Part shown: positions 34,467-44,388 of the stretch, piece by piece
Layout: each line of letters begins with the position of its first letter
How positions within the stretch are numbered: position 1 is the stretch's first letter
DNA from: Orenia metallireducens
GTDB lineage: Bacteria; Bacillota; Halanaerobiia; Halobacteroidales; Halobacteroidaceae
Length of the DNA: 64,000 bases
Reading direction: 5' to 3'
NCBI RefSeq assembly: GCF_003001995.1
Contig: NZ_PVNB01000009.1
Location: forward strand, 58,652-122,651
Position numbers and translations under genes: made by a program
The notes under the pieces: generated by a model
Databases searched by the model: none
Seen by the model: the letters and a program-made list of their open reading frames with translations, nothing else
What the model was told of the DNA's origin: nothing

Positions 34467-34688
34467 AATATTATCTAATTTGAGATTTATATATTGATAA
34501 GATCTTATATTGATCTAAGCTTCTTTGAGTATAATGATTTAAATTACTAGGGTTTATAAATTACTTATGTTAATAATAGAGAGGGGCTTGGAGATATATT
34601 TTCTTTAGACATTTAATTAATTTCAAAAATTAACAATAAAATCAAGTGATTTAATAAAAAAAGTTTATAATTAAAGGTGATTTTATTT

Positions 34689-34717
34689 ACTCTAGATTAA
34701 TGATCTAGAGTTTTTTT
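34689..34717 (+). terminator. Terminator upstream of the starch cluster
   Basis: ACTCTAGAT (34689-34697), loop TAATG, ATCTAGAGT, then a run of T. It lies about 220 bases after the second regulator. Confidence 0.85.
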
Positions 34718-35197
34718 GATATATAAATAACAATTTTAAATTTCCGCAATAAAAGTGGAAATTTATATATATTGTAAAGAAAAGGTAATTAATTTTAAGT
34801 GTAGAAATATACCCATACAATATTCCATAATCTTAATATACTATAATTGATAAAGTATTTATATGGCATTATTATAATCTAAGAATAGATATTTCATCTT
34901 GAGAGGAGGTGCTGTGAAAGATAGTATTTTTAAAGTTAGATGAGTTATAGGAGTATAATTCTACAGTACAATAGGATTATAAGTGGAGATTATTTGCTTT
35001 TAAATATAAGAATAATAAGTAAATCAGTTTAATTTAAATATAAGTAGATAAGATTGCTAGTCAGTAGTTAGATAAGTTATAACGTACTGAGAAGATAGGG
35101 AGTATTTTTTATTTTAATTCTGTGGTTATATATGTTAATTTAACTAAATATTATCATCAGTTGTAATTAAATAATTAAAGGAGGTGAAATTTAAATA
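34718..35197. other. Non-coding region before the amylase pseudogene
   Basis: No gene of ordinary length. A strong ribosome binding site, GAGAGGAGGTG (34901-34911), is followed by GTG 34914 and a nine-codon frame ending at 34943; this may be a leader peptide or a relic. A second AAAGGAGGTGA at 35178-35188 belongs to the pseudogene. Confidence 0.4.
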
Positions 35198-35589
35198 ATG
35201 AGAGGATTTAAAGATAAAAGATTAGTCTTTATGGAATGCCAAATATCTATACTTGGACAGATACAGAAGAGCCATCGGGTAGTTGGCCAGGTTCAGCGAT
35301 GGAGTCAGAGGGTAATAGCTGGTATGTATCAAGTTTTAAAGGCTATACAGCTTTGAATCTGATCTTCATTTCAAGCAGTGGAAGTCAGACTGCTGATCTA
35401 TCTCGCAGTGAAGGTGAATGGTGGTATCTAAATAGAGGTTGATGTGATCAGAATCCAGAAGGGCCAAGTATCCCTGAAATCTCAATTAACGCAGGACCAG
35501 AAAATTACATAGGTGAAACGGGAGTTGTTTTCAATGGATATATTGAATTTACGGTTGAAAATGGTATTATTTTAATTGAAGCAAAATAA
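35198..35589 (+). pseudogene. Remnant of a secreted starch-binding amylase
   Basis: The relic begins with a good ribosome binding site and ATG 35198 encoding a start like that of the amylase at 41997 (Lys-Arg-x-Val). The hydrophobic core of the signal peptide and the first part of the CBM are deleted, shifting frame at about 35231. A CBM26 module then reads from 35236 (Pro-Asn-Ile-Tyr-Thr-Trp-Thr-Asp, Ala-Leu-Asn-Leu-Ile-Phe, Gly-Glu-Trp-Trp-Tyr) to a TGA at 35440-35442, where the intact gene has Trp. Beyond the stop the same frame continues to 35589 with a PKD-like start (Asn-Ala-Gly-Pro-Glu). No catalytic domain remains. It marks decay of a further amylase copy. Confidence 0.8.
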
Positions 35590-35853
35590 TTTATAGTATA
35601 TTAATTATTTAGAAAGTTGAAGAAATCTTAACTACTGAATAGCATTATATTAATATTTATATCATAAAATTTAATTGATTGGATTTGTTTAGTCAGCGAA
35701 GCTTTACTATAAAAATAGCAGAGAGGTGAATTAATTAGAGAATATATTATTATCCAAGTATTAAAAAGAGATAAGTTAGGATAAGGATGGGAAAGGGCGC
35801 TTAGTTTATAATTGTGCGGATCAAAATAAACTTATTTGAAAGTGAGGGAGATT

Positions 35854-38800
35854 ATGAATTTAATTTGTGATAAGAGGAAATTTCTTTTAGTACTATCACT
35901 TATGATGCTTTTAACAACATTGCTGGTTTATACAGATAATGTATCTGCAGCAAATACAGCTACAATCTATTATAAGAGAGGATATGCAACACCATATATT
36001 CACTATCGTCCAGTAGGAGGAACTTGGACTACAGCACCAGGTGTAGCTATGTCAGACTCTGAATATGATGGCTATAGCGTTTATGCAATCGATTTATCAA
36101 GTGCAACTCAAGTAGAGGTCTGCTTCAACGATGGAAATGGTAATTGGGATAGCAATGGAGGTTCTAATTATTTCTTTAGGACAGGAGAATCCACTTTTGA
36201 TAATGGAGTAATTACTGAAGGAGCACCACAGGTTACAAATAATCAAGCCACAATCTATTATAAGAGAGGATATACAACACCATATATTCACTATCGTCCA
36301 GTAGGAGGAACTTGGACTACAGCACCAGGTGTAGCTATGTCAGACTCTGAATATGATGGCTATAGCGTTTATGCAATCGATTTAGTAAGTGCAACTCAAG
36401 TAGAGGTCTGCTTTAATGATGGAAATGGTAATTGGGATAGTAATGGAGGTTCTAACTATTTCTTTGATCAGGGAATTTCAACCTTTGATAGTGGTATAAT
36501 TACTACTGGTAGACCAGTAGTAGATACAATTGCTCCAACTGCTCCAAGCAGCCTAACTGTTGATTCAGCGACTAGTTCTACAGTATCTTTAAGCTGGACA
36601 GAAGCAACAGATAATATAGGAGTTACAGGGTATGAAGTATATAGAGATGGAGTAAAGATAGGAACTTCAACTACTACTAGTTATACAGATAGTGGATTAA
36701 CACCCCAAACAGCTTATAGCTATACAGGCACTGCCTATGATGCTGCAGGAAATATATCAGAATTTAGTACTGCTGTAAGTGGAACTACGACTGAACAAGG
36801 TGATATAACTCCTCCAACAATAACACCAAGTTTAGAGGCAAAAAGGTATACTGATCCTATTTCAATAACCTTTACAATTAGTGATGATGAAGATCCAGCC
36901 CCAATATTATACTATACTACTGATGGTACTCAGCCTCAACAGCTAGATAGTCAGCGATATTATGGAGAGACGATAGATATCAATGAGAGTATGACAATCA
37001 ATACTTTAGCAGTTGATGTTTCTGGAAATACCAGTGAAGTTAGATTTAGATACTATATTGGTGAAGGTGTAGATACAGCCGACTTTAGAGAAGAGACTAT
37101 TTACTTTGTAATGACGACTCGCTTCTATGATGGTGACCCAAGTAATAATGAATATTGTTGGGCTGGTGAAAGTGCAGGAAATGTTGCCAATAATGATCCA
37201 GCATGGCGAGGAGACTTTAAAGGTTTAGCAGAGAAATTAGATTATATTAAGGCCCTTGGTTTTAGTGCAGTTTGGATTACACCAGTTGTAAAGAATGCTA
37301 GTGGTTATGATTATCATGGTTACCATGCAGTAGATCTTACAGAGGTAGATCCACGTTATGAATCTGATAATTTTAATTATCAAGATTTAATCGATGCAGT
37401 TCATGCTAAGGGTATGAAGATAATTCAAGATGTAGTATTTAACCATTCTAGTAACTTTGGAGAAGAGAATCTATATCCATTGTTCCAAAAGGATGCTAAT
37501 GGAGATTATATCGGTCTTGATGATCCAGATACATTAGTAGCTAACTCAACATTAGATAGTGCTGCTCAGGCTTACCAAGGTGGAGATTATAGTAGCATAA
37601 CTCCAAATCAGCAATATGGAGCAAGAATAGCAGCGATGAAAGAAGATGATCAAGATACTGAACATATCTATCACCATGAAAAGAGCTTGCAGTGGGAAGG
37701 ATATACAGTACAGACTGGACAGATAGCAGGAGATTGTGTTGATTTAAATACAGAGAACCCTAATGTAGCTAACTATTTAATAGATGCTTATGACCGTTAT
37801 ATTGATATGGGAGTAGATGGATTCCGTATCGATACCGTTAAGCATATCAGTAGATTAACCTTTAACAAATATTTCAATCCAGCCTTTAAAGCAAGAGGTG
37901 GAGATGATTTCTTTATGTTTGGTGAAGTAGCAGCTCGTTATCGTCAAATTTGGAATAGTGGTATTCCAGCTATCTCAGTTCCTTTCTATACATGGAAAGA
38001 ATCAAAAGACTATCCATGGGGAGATAGATTGACTAATAAATCTTCTGTAGAACAGCATTGGGCAGATAATAGCTCTGTTAATAATGAGCCAACTTCAGAT
38101 AATGCTTTCTTAAATGCTAACCAATATCATAAGCCAGATTGGTCTATGAGGTCAGGTTTAGATCAGATTGACTTCCCAATGCATTGGAACTTTAATAATG
38201 CTTATGATGCCTTTGGTGTGGCTTTAAGTGGAGATCAGTATTATAATGATGCGACTTGGAATGTAACTTATGTAGATTCCCATGACTATGCTCCTGATGG
38301 TGCTCCAGAGAATCAAAGATTTGCTGGAAGTCAAGAGACTTGGGCAGAGAACTTATCTTTAATTTTTACCTTCCGTGGAATCCCAACTATCTATTATGGA
38401 AGTGAAGTAGAGTTCCAAAAAGGTATGCCAATTGATGTAGGACCGAATGCTCCATTAGCTGAAACAGGAAGAGCTTATTTTGGAAACCGCATTGAGGGTA
38501 CTGTAAATGTAAGTGATTTTGGAGAATATTCCAATGCTACAGGAACGATAGCTGCTACCTTAAATTATCCGTTAGCTCAGCATATCAGAAGCTTGAATCT
38601 AATTAGAAGAGCTGTACCAGCATTACAAAAAGGTCAGTACTCAACAGCAGATGTATCTGGTAATTATCTAGCCTTTAAGAGAAGATATACTGATGAGAAT
38701 GTTGATAGCTTTGCCTTAGTAACAGTTTCAGGGACAGCTACATTCTATAATATTCCTAATGGAATTTATGTAGATGCAGTAACAGGAAGTACTATAAATG

Positions 38801-38907
38801 TAACAAATAATACTTTAACTGCTGATTGTTCTGGTAAAGGTAACTTAAGAGTATATGTCTTAAATGGATTAGGAAAGATTGCAGATTATGGTAGTTATTT
38901 AAACTGA
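35854..38907 (+). CDS. Secreted multidomain alpha-amylase (2x CBM25, FnIII, GH13)
   Basis: A 1017-residue exported starch-degrading enzyme. Signal peptide at about 1-33; two CBM25 starch-binding modules (about 36-125 and 132-225) that are nearly identical at the DNA level; a fibronectin III domain (about 233-325); a chitobiase-type beta-sandwich (330-415); then GH13. Catalytic residues are nucleophile Asp660 (Gly-Phe-Arg-Ile-Asp), acid/base Glu691 (Phe-Gly-Glu-Val) and Asp811 (Asp-Ser-His-Asp). Region I is canonical (Asp-Val-Val-Phe-Asn-His). ATG 35854, after GAGGGAG, is preferred to an upstream TTG at 35836 because it matches the start of the related gene at 39146. No surface anchor is visible, so it is probably released. 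It acts with the pullulanase and second amylase that follow. Confidence 0.92.
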   Translation: MNLICDKRKFLLVLSLMMLLTTLLVYTDNVSAANTATIYYKRGYATPYIHYRPVGGTWTTAPGVAMSDSEYDGYSVYAIDLSSATQVEVCFNDGNGNWDSNGGSNYFFRTGESTFDNGVITEGAPQVTNNQATIYYKRGYTTPYIHYRPVGGTWTTAPGVAMSDSEYDGYSVYAIDLVSATQVEVCFNDGNGNWDSNGGSNYFFDQGISTFDSGIITTGRPVVDTIAPTAPSSLTVDSATSSTVSLSWTEATDNIGVTGYEVYRDGVKIGTSTTTSYTDSGLTPQTAYSYTGTAYDAAGNISEFSTAVSGTTTEQGDITPPTITPSLEAKRYTDPISITFTISDDEDPAPILYYTTDGTQPQQLDSQRYYGETIDINESMTINTLAVDVSGNTSEVRFRYYIGEGVDTADFREETIYFVMTTRFYDGDPSNNEYCWAGESAGNVANNDPAWRGDFKGLAEKLDYIKALGFSAVWITPVVKNASGYDYHGYHAVDLTEVDPRYESDNFNYQDLIDAVHAKGMKIIQDVVFNHSSNFGEENLYPLFQKDANGDYIGLDDPDTLVANSTLDSAAQAYQGGDYSSITPNQQYGARIAAMKEDDQDTEHIYHHEKSLQWEGYTVQTGQIAGDCVDLNTENPNVANYLIDAYDRYIDMGVDGFRIDTVKHISRLTFNKYFNPAFKARGGDDFFMFGEVAARYRQIWNSGIPAISVPFYTWKESKDYPWGDRLTNKSSVEQHWADNSSVNNEPTSDNAFLNANQYHKPDWSMRSGLDQIDFPMHWNFNNAYDAFGVALSGDQYYNDATWNVTYVDSHDYAPDGAPENQRFAGSQETWAENLSLIFTFRGIPTIYYGSEVEFQKGMPIDVGPNAPLAETGRAYFGNRIEGTVNVSDFGEYSNATGTIAATLNYPLAQHIRSLNLIRRAVPALQKGQYSTADVSGNYLAFKRRYTDENVDSFALVTVSGTATFYNIPNGIYVDAVTGSTINVTNNTLTADCSGKGNLRVYVLNGLGKIADYGSYLN
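35962..36465 (+). repeat. Tandem in-gene duplication of the CBM25 module
   Basis: Bases 35962-36177 and 36250-36465 are almost identical, offset by 288 bases (96 codons), with about seven differences counted by eye. This indicates a recent duplication or ongoing gene conversion. Confidence 0.9.
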
Positions 38908-38930
38908 GAGTTTTAAATAGTCAAATTTCA

Positions 38931-38972
38931 ATATCTTCAAGGTTGATATCTTGATATTGACCTTGGAGATAT
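38931..38972 (+). repeat. Imperfect stem-loop after the large amylase
   Basis: ATATCTTCAAGGT pairs with ACCTTGGAGATAT with one mismatch, around a 16-base loop. No clear T run follows, so it may stabilise the mRNA 3' end rather than terminate. Confidence 0.55.
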
Positions 38973-39145
38973 TTATTAACTTCAACAAAAATTTATTGCT
39001 TTGATAAATTAGATGTGATATTAAAGTCTCTTGTATAGAAGTAAAGACATATTATAGTATTTTCTTAGTATCTATATTGATATGATAAGAAACTCTGTCT
39101 GAGGCTTATCGAAGAATACTATTTATTTGGAAGTGGGGGAATATT

Positions 39146-41641
39146 ATGAATTTAATTTGGAGTAAGAGGAAATTTGTTTTAGTATTATCACTTATGATCT
39201 TTCTAACAACTCTGATGATATATACAGATAATGTATCGGCAGCAAATACAGTAACAATCTATTATAAAAGAGGATATGCAACACCATATATTCACTATAG
39301 ACCAGAGGGTGGGTCTTGGAGTACAGTACCAGGTATGGGGATGCAGGATTCGGAATATCCAGGATATAGTGTAGCTACTCTTAATTTAGGAAGTGCAACT
39401 AGAGCGGAAGTATGCTTCAATGATGGTAATGGGAATTGGGATAGTAATGGGGGATCAAACTACTTCTTTGATCAAGGTGTATCGACTTATGATGCAGGGA
39501 CAATTACTATTGGAGCACCAGTAGCAGATTATCAAGCACCAAGTACACCAACTAATTTAGTAGTTAGTTCAACAACTTCTTCTTCAGCATCATTAAGCTG
39601 GGTAGCATCAACAGATAATATAGGTGTTGTAGGATACGAAGTATATAGAAACGGTATTAAGGTAGGTACATCAGCTAATACTACCTATACAGATAGTGGA
39701 TTGACACCAGAAACAACTTATAGTTATACAGTAAAGGCATATGATGGGGCAATGAATGTGTCATATTCAAGTGACAGTGTAGATGCTATAACTCAAGCTG
39801 GAAGTACTGTAGTTAAAAGCCATCCAATGAAATTAGGAGCAGTATATTCTCCAACTGAAACTGATTTTAGAATCTGGTCACCAGACTCTAGTAATGTAAA
39901 GGTTCTAGTAGATGGAATAGAGTATACATGTCAAAGGATTCCAGATTTTGATGGATATACAGGTATTTATGGAGTGACTGTTTCAGGAGATCTACATTTA
40001 AAAGAGTATCAGTTTAAGATTAATGGGATTGATGTAAGAGATCCTTATGGAGTAATGGTAGTACCAGGTACAAATACTAATGTTGTTATAGATTTGGCTC
40101 AGACTGAACCAGATGGAGGATGGGCAGCAAGACCTACTCTTGTTAATAGAGAAGATGCAGTAATCTATGAAGTTCATGTAAGAGACTTTACAATAGATGC
40201 TACTTCAGGGGTATCTGCAGAGAAGAAAGGTAAGTTTATGGGAATGGTAGAGTCTGGAACCAGTTATCAAGGTGTGGCGACTGGTATAGACCACTTAAAA
40301 GAGTTAGGTGTGACTCATGTTCAGATAATGCCATTTTATGATTTTGCAACTGGAATGTATAATTGGGGCTATGATCCTGTAAATTATAATGTTCCAGAAG
40401 AGCAGTATGCTATGGATTCATATGATTATGTTGGTAGAATTAAAGAGCTTAAGGCAATGATTAATGAGTTCCATAAAGCTGGAATTAGAGTAATAATGGA
40501 TGTTGTGTATAATCATACTTATAGTAATGAGATGTTTGAGAATATTGCTAATCAGTATTATACAGGCAATAATGATTCTGGCTGTGGAAATGCTATAAAT
40601 ACAGGAGTTCCTATGGTAAGTAGGATGATTCAGGATTCTTTAGAGTATTGGGCTAGAGAGTATAATATAGATGGATTTAGATTTGACCTTGTAGGAATTT
40701 TTCATTATGAAGAGTATGGAAAATGGGGAGACCACTTGAATAATCAAGTATTTCCAGAAAGAAATATCTTAATGTATGGAGAGCCATGGAATGGTTATTG
40801 GGCTGACCCAGAGGAATATTTAAAGGTTAGAATGGGTAAAATGCCAGCAGTCGCTTATGGTCATGTTGGAGTATTTAATGGTAAATACAGAGAGAATATC
40901 AAAGGTGATAATGATGGAACTGGCACAGGATATATGTTCAATAATCTTCCATCTTGGAGAGATGCTATAGCTGTTGGTGCAAGAGGCTCTATTATGGCAG
41001 TGAAATCTACTAATCCACTTCCAGATAATTGGGATGCTATGTTCGCCTATGACCCAGAGCAATCTATTAACTATATCTCTGCTCATGATAACTATGATTT
41101 ATGGGATAAAATCTTACATGTTGGTATTCAGGATATGGAATATGCTAAGAGAATTGATAAATTTGGAATGGGAATTGTATTGACTTCTCAAGGTATTCCA
41201 TTTATTCATGGTGGGGATGAGATGCTAAGAACCAAAGTAGCCGATGGAGACTGGACATATGCTCATAATAGCTATAATGCACCAGATAAATATAATTCTT
41301 ATAAGTGGAATTGTAAGGCGGAGAATACAGATATATTCAATTACTATAAAAACTTAATTCAGTTAAGAAAGGTTCATCCAGGATTGAGGCTTACTACTTG
41401 GGATGAAATCAATAATAGAGTTGATACTTATACTTGGGATAATGGAGCTGTAGTATCATATATTGATGACGATAATAATTTATCTAATGGAAAAGAATTG
41501 ATAGTTGTATTCAACCCTGCAAATAATATTATAATTTCTGAAGCTCAAGGCTGGAGAAAAGTCTTTGATATAACTGGTGCTAACCCAATTGACCAAAGTA
41601 ATATTGCAGAAGGAACAGCAGTAACTGTCTTTGTCAAGTAA
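39146..41641 (+). CDS. pulA: Secreted type I pullulanase (CBM25, FnIII, GH13)
   Basis: An 831-residue exported debranching enzyme that cleaves alpha-1,6 bonds in starch or pullulan. Signal peptide about 1-32; CBM25 (35-125) and FnIII (133-220) close to those of the upstream amylase; a CBM48-like domain (about 230-330); then GH13. The pullulanase signature Tyr-Asn-Trp-Gly-Tyr-Asp-Pro is near residue 410. Catalytic residues are Asp514 (Gly-Phe-Arg-Phe-Asp), Glu546 (Tyr-Gly-Glu-Pro-Trp) and Asp648 (Ser-Ala-His-Asp). The first 100 residues are clearly paralogous to the neighbour's, pointing to module sharing. GTGGGGG precedes the ATG. No surface anchor is visible. Confidence 0.92.
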   Translation: MNLIWSKRKFVLVLSLMIFLTTLMIYTDNVSAANTVTIYYKRGYATPYIHYRPEGGSWSTVPGMGMQDSEYPGYSVATLNLGSATRAEVCFNDGNGNWDSNGGSNYFFDQGVSTYDAGTITIGAPVADYQAPSTPTNLVVSSTTSSSASLSWVASTDNIGVVGYEVYRNGIKVGTSANTTYTDSGLTPETTYSYTVKAYDGAMNVSYSSDSVDAITQAGSTVVKSHPMKLGAVYSPTETDFRIWSPDSSNVKVLVDGIEYTCQRIPDFDGYTGIYGVTVSGDLHLKEYQFKINGIDVRDPYGVMVVPGTNTNVVIDLAQTEPDGGWAARPTLVNREDAVIYEVHVRDFTIDATSGVSAEKKGKFMGMVESGTSYQGVATGIDHLKELGVTHVQIMPFYDFATGMYNWGYDPVNYNVPEEQYAMDSYDYVGRIKELKAMINEFHKAGIRVIMDVVYNHTYSNEMFENIANQYYTGNNDSGCGNAINTGVPMVSRMIQDSLEYWAREYNIDGFRFDLVGIFHYEEYGKWGDHLNNQVFPERNILMYGEPWNGYWADPEEYLKVRMGKMPAVAYGHVGVFNGKYRENIKGDNDGTGTGYMFNNLPSWRDAIAVGARGSIMAVKSTNPLPDNWDAMFAYDPEQSINYISAHDNYDLWDKILHVGIQDMEYAKRIDKFGMGIVLTSQGIPFIHGGDEMLRTKVADGDWTYAHNSYNAPDKYNSYKWNCKAENTDIFNYYKNLIQLRKVHPGLRLTTWDEINNRVDTYTWDNGAVVSYIDDDNNLSNGKELIVVFNPANNIIISEAQGWRKVFDITGANPIDQSNIAEGTAVTVFVK

Positions 41642-41996
41642 TTGATGAAAAGAAGTAGAATAAAGAGTTATTGTGAATCAGTTTTTTATGTAATTGTACT
41701 ATTTTTCCGCTTTCAATATTTTAGCCAAGGTAGTCTAAGTAATAATTTTTATAAGGAGGTGAGAATAAAATAGATGTTTTATTTTAATATAAGAGAGAGG
41801 TGATTGATAAGAACATAACCCTATATAATTTTAATTTGAAAGGTTGATTTTACTATTGAATCTGAAGAAAATAGAGTGATTTTTGAGGTTGTTTAGTTTA
41901 GTTAAATTGTTAGCCTGGGTTATTAGCTAGATACATAAAATTAACCTAGAAGACAATCTTAATTGGTTGCAAATAATTAATAAGAGGGTGATTTAG
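41642..41996. other. Intergenic region with orphan ribosome binding sites
   Basis: No gene of ordinary length. AAGGAGGTGAG near 41754-41764 precedes ATG and a nine-codon frame; AGAGAGGTGAT overlaps its end. These resemble the 5' ends of the neighbouring amylase genes and could be relics of a duplicated start or leader peptides. CTGGGTTA and TAACCTAG further down can form a stem. Confidence 0.4.
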
Positions 41997-44069
41997 ATGA
42001 TGAGTGAATTTAAGAGTAAAAGAGTAGTTTTATTAGCAACACTTGCTTTACTTATGTTAGTTTTTGGTGCTCTACCTATAGAAGCAGCAGATTTTAATGG
42101 CGTAAAAGTGCATTACAAAGATATGAATGGAACACCAAATATCTATACCTGGACAGATACAGCAAGTCCATCAGGTGCATGGCCAGGTTCAGCAATGGAA
42201 TCAGAGGGAGATAGTTGGTATGTAGCAAGTTTTGAAGGATACACTTCTTTAAATATAATCTTTCTTCCAAGTGCTGGAGGTCAGAGTGCTAATCTATCCC
42301 GTAGTCAAGGAGAATGGTGGTATAAAGATGGAGTCTGGTATGCTAGTGATCCAGAAGGATCATCTACAGGAGAAAGTATAACAGTCCATTACAAGGATAC
42401 GAATGGAGCACCAAATATCTATACCTGGATTGATACAGTAAAACCAGCAGGTGCATGGCCAGGTTCAGCAATGGCATCAGAGGGTGATAGTTGGTATGTA
42501 TCAAGCTTTGATGGATACAATTCTTTAAATATTATCTTTATTTCAAGTACTGGAGGTCAAAGTGCAGACCTATCCCGTACTGCAGGTGAATGGTGGTATA
42601 AAGATGGAGTCTGGTATGACACTAAGCCAGGTGGTTCAAATAATGTAGCAAGTGCTGATGTCGATAATTTGAGAATCTATCAAGTAATGGTAGAGTCCTT
42701 CCAAGATGGAGATAGTAGCCGAAATTATGGTGCTGGATATGGACCAAGTTTCCATAATGGAGACTTAAAAGGTATTACTAATTCTCTAGAGTATATTAAG
42801 AGCTTAGGAGCAAATGCAATTTGGATGACTCCTCTATTTAATTCTGTTACTGGTGATGTTAGAGGTCAAGCAACAGGATACTTTGCTGATGATTATTATA
42901 ATGTTGATCCTAATTTTGGAACAAATCAAGATTTAAGAGATTTAATTAACAAGGCTCATAGCTTAGGTATGTATGTCTTCTTAGATGGTGTTTTTGGTCA
43001 TCATGGTGCCAATCCAATAAGTGGAGTAGTAGATGGGGCTGCCCAATGGTATGGCTCAGAGATAGTTTATCCAAGCAGTTTAGAATACTTTAAAAATGTA
43101 GCAACCTACTGGATAGAAGAGTATGGAATCGATGGATGGAGATTAGACCAAGCTTATCAATTGTATCAAAATGGACACAATTATTGGCATGAAATCAAGG
43201 CAGTAGTAGAAAGCGCAGCTCAAGCACGTAAAGACCGTGGAGAAGAATGGGGAACTTTAGGTTATATGGTAGGAGAGATTTGGAAAGGACAAAATGAAAT
43301 CAATCAAGAGGGATACAGTCAAGATGGTCTAGAATCCTGTTTTGATTTCCCAATGCGTTATAGCTTAGTTCAAGTATTAGCTACTCAAGAGCATACAGAT
43401 CAGAGTGGTGCTTATGGTCAGCCAGCTTCAGTATTGAATCAAGGTCTTGCAAGCCATGATATCTATCCAAGTTATGCACATCCAAACTTAATGTTAACTA
43501 ACCATGATTTAGTTAGATTTGGTGACTTGATTCAAAGAGCTCCAAACTTAGGATATGGTAAAGAGAATAGCGATTACTGGAAACGATACAAAGCAGCTTA
43601 TAGCTTTATGGCAGCTTACACAGGACCAATTACAATTTATTATGGTGATGAGATTGGTCGTGAGGTTGAAGGATTTATCTATGAAGGAGATCTTGGTTAT
43701 TATGATGATCATGTTTCTAGAGATAATGGTAAGATTTCAGGACTTACAACTGAGGAAAATGACTTAAAAGACTATATTGCCCAACTAATGAATATGAGAG
43801 CAGAGCATCCTGCTTTATGGAATGGGGATAGAACCAATCTAATAGCTAATCAGACTCAGTATGCTGATCTTAAGATTGATTTAGAGACTGGTGAGAAGAT
43901 AGTTTATGTTTTAAATACAGGAACTCAATCAACAACTATCTCTATCTCTTCTAGTCAAATTGGAGGAAATAAGCTAGTAGATTTATTATCTGGTGATCAG
44001 ATTAATAACTCTGGAACCTATTATATAAATGTAGATGGATTATCAGGAAGATTTTTACTTATTCAATAA
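41997..44069 (+). CDS. Secreted alpha-amylase family protein (2x CBM26, GH13)
   Basis: A 690-residue exported GH13 enzyme. Signal peptide about 1-31; CBM26 starch-binding modules at about 33-118 and 127-212 (each with Pro-Asn-Ile-Tyr-Thr-Trp and Gly-Glu-Trp-Trp-Tyr-Lys-Asp-Gly-Val-Trp-Tyr); catalytic domain about 220-690. Nucleophile Asp384 (Gly-Trp-Arg-Leu-Asp), acid/base Glu427 (Val-Gly-Glu-Ile-Trp) and Asp504 (Thr-Asn-His-Asp) are present. GH13 region I is unusual: Asp-Gly-Val-Phe-Gly-His-His replaces Asp-Val-Val-x-Asn-His, so a calcium-linked Asn is lost. The product is likely maltodextrin-active but its specificity is uncertain. Two adjacent ATG codons start the gene after GAGGGTGAT. A terminator follows. 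Confidence 0.9.
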   Translation: MMSEFKSKRVVLLATLALLMLVFGALPIEAADFNGVKVHYKDMNGTPNIYTWTDTASPSGAWPGSAMESEGDSWYVASFEGYTSLNIIFLPSAGGQSANLSRSQGEWWYKDGVWYASDPEGSSTGESITVHYKDTNGAPNIYTWIDTVKPAGAWPGSAMASEGDSWYVSSFDGYNSLNIIFISSTGGQSADLSRTAGEWWYKDGVWYDTKPGGSNNVASADVDNLRIYQVMVESFQDGDSSRNYGAGYGPSFHNGDLKGITNSLEYIKSLGANAIWMTPLFNSVTGDVRGQATGYFADDYYNVDPNFGTNQDLRDLINKAHSLGMYVFLDGVFGHHGANPISGVVDGAAQWYGSEIVYPSSLEYFKNVATYWIEEYGIDGWRLDQAYQLYQNGHNYWHEIKAVVESAAQARKDRGEEWGTLGYMVGEIWKGQNEINQEGYSQDGLESCFDFPMRYSLVQVLATQEHTDQSGAYGQPASVLNQGLASHDIYPSYAHPNLMLTNHDLVRFGDLIQRAPNLGYGKENSDYWKRYKAAYSFMAAYTGPITIYYGDEIGREVEGFIYEGDLGYYDDHVSRDNGKISGLTTEENDLKDYIAQLMNMRAEHPALWNGDRTNLIANQTQYADLKIDLETGEKIVYVLNTGTQSTTISISSSQIGGNKLVDLLSGDQINNSGTYYINVDGLSGRFLLIQ

Positions 44070-44085
44070 TTTGATATTATATTAG

Positions 44086-44111
44086 GGATACCTTTGTGGT
44101 ATCCTTTTTTT
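44086..44111 (+). terminator. Terminator of the starch cluster
   Basis: GGATACC (44086-44092), a short loop, GGTATCC (44098-44104), then seven T residues. Confidence 0.9.
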
Positions 44112-44388
44112 ATTTTAGTCTAAGTTTCTAATATTTATTATATTGGTATTGGTGTTTTTAGAACTATTAATTAAATCACATAAAAAGTATAAAAATAAAG
44201 GGGAAAATTTTTTTGTTTAGAAATAGTTATTATAAGGAAAGTTTCTAAGTAATTAAGAATAGATATAAATCATAACCTTTTATAAACATTATTATTAACT
44301 TACTTATATATTAATTTAAATCCTAATTAGATATATTCTCAAAAATCACATCCTAAAATAAAAGGTTTTATTGAAGGAGGGGGAGGAT
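44112..44388. other. Leader of the sigma-factor gene
   Basis: AT-rich with no gene and no clear consensus promoter. The next gene starts at a TTG behind AAGGAGGGGGAGG. Confidence 0.4.

Noticed and set aside
35961..36466. CRISPR-like or array repeat
   Set aside because: The repeat is an in-frame duplication of a protein module inside the amylase gene, not short repeats with spacers. No CRISPR array was seen anywhere in the window.
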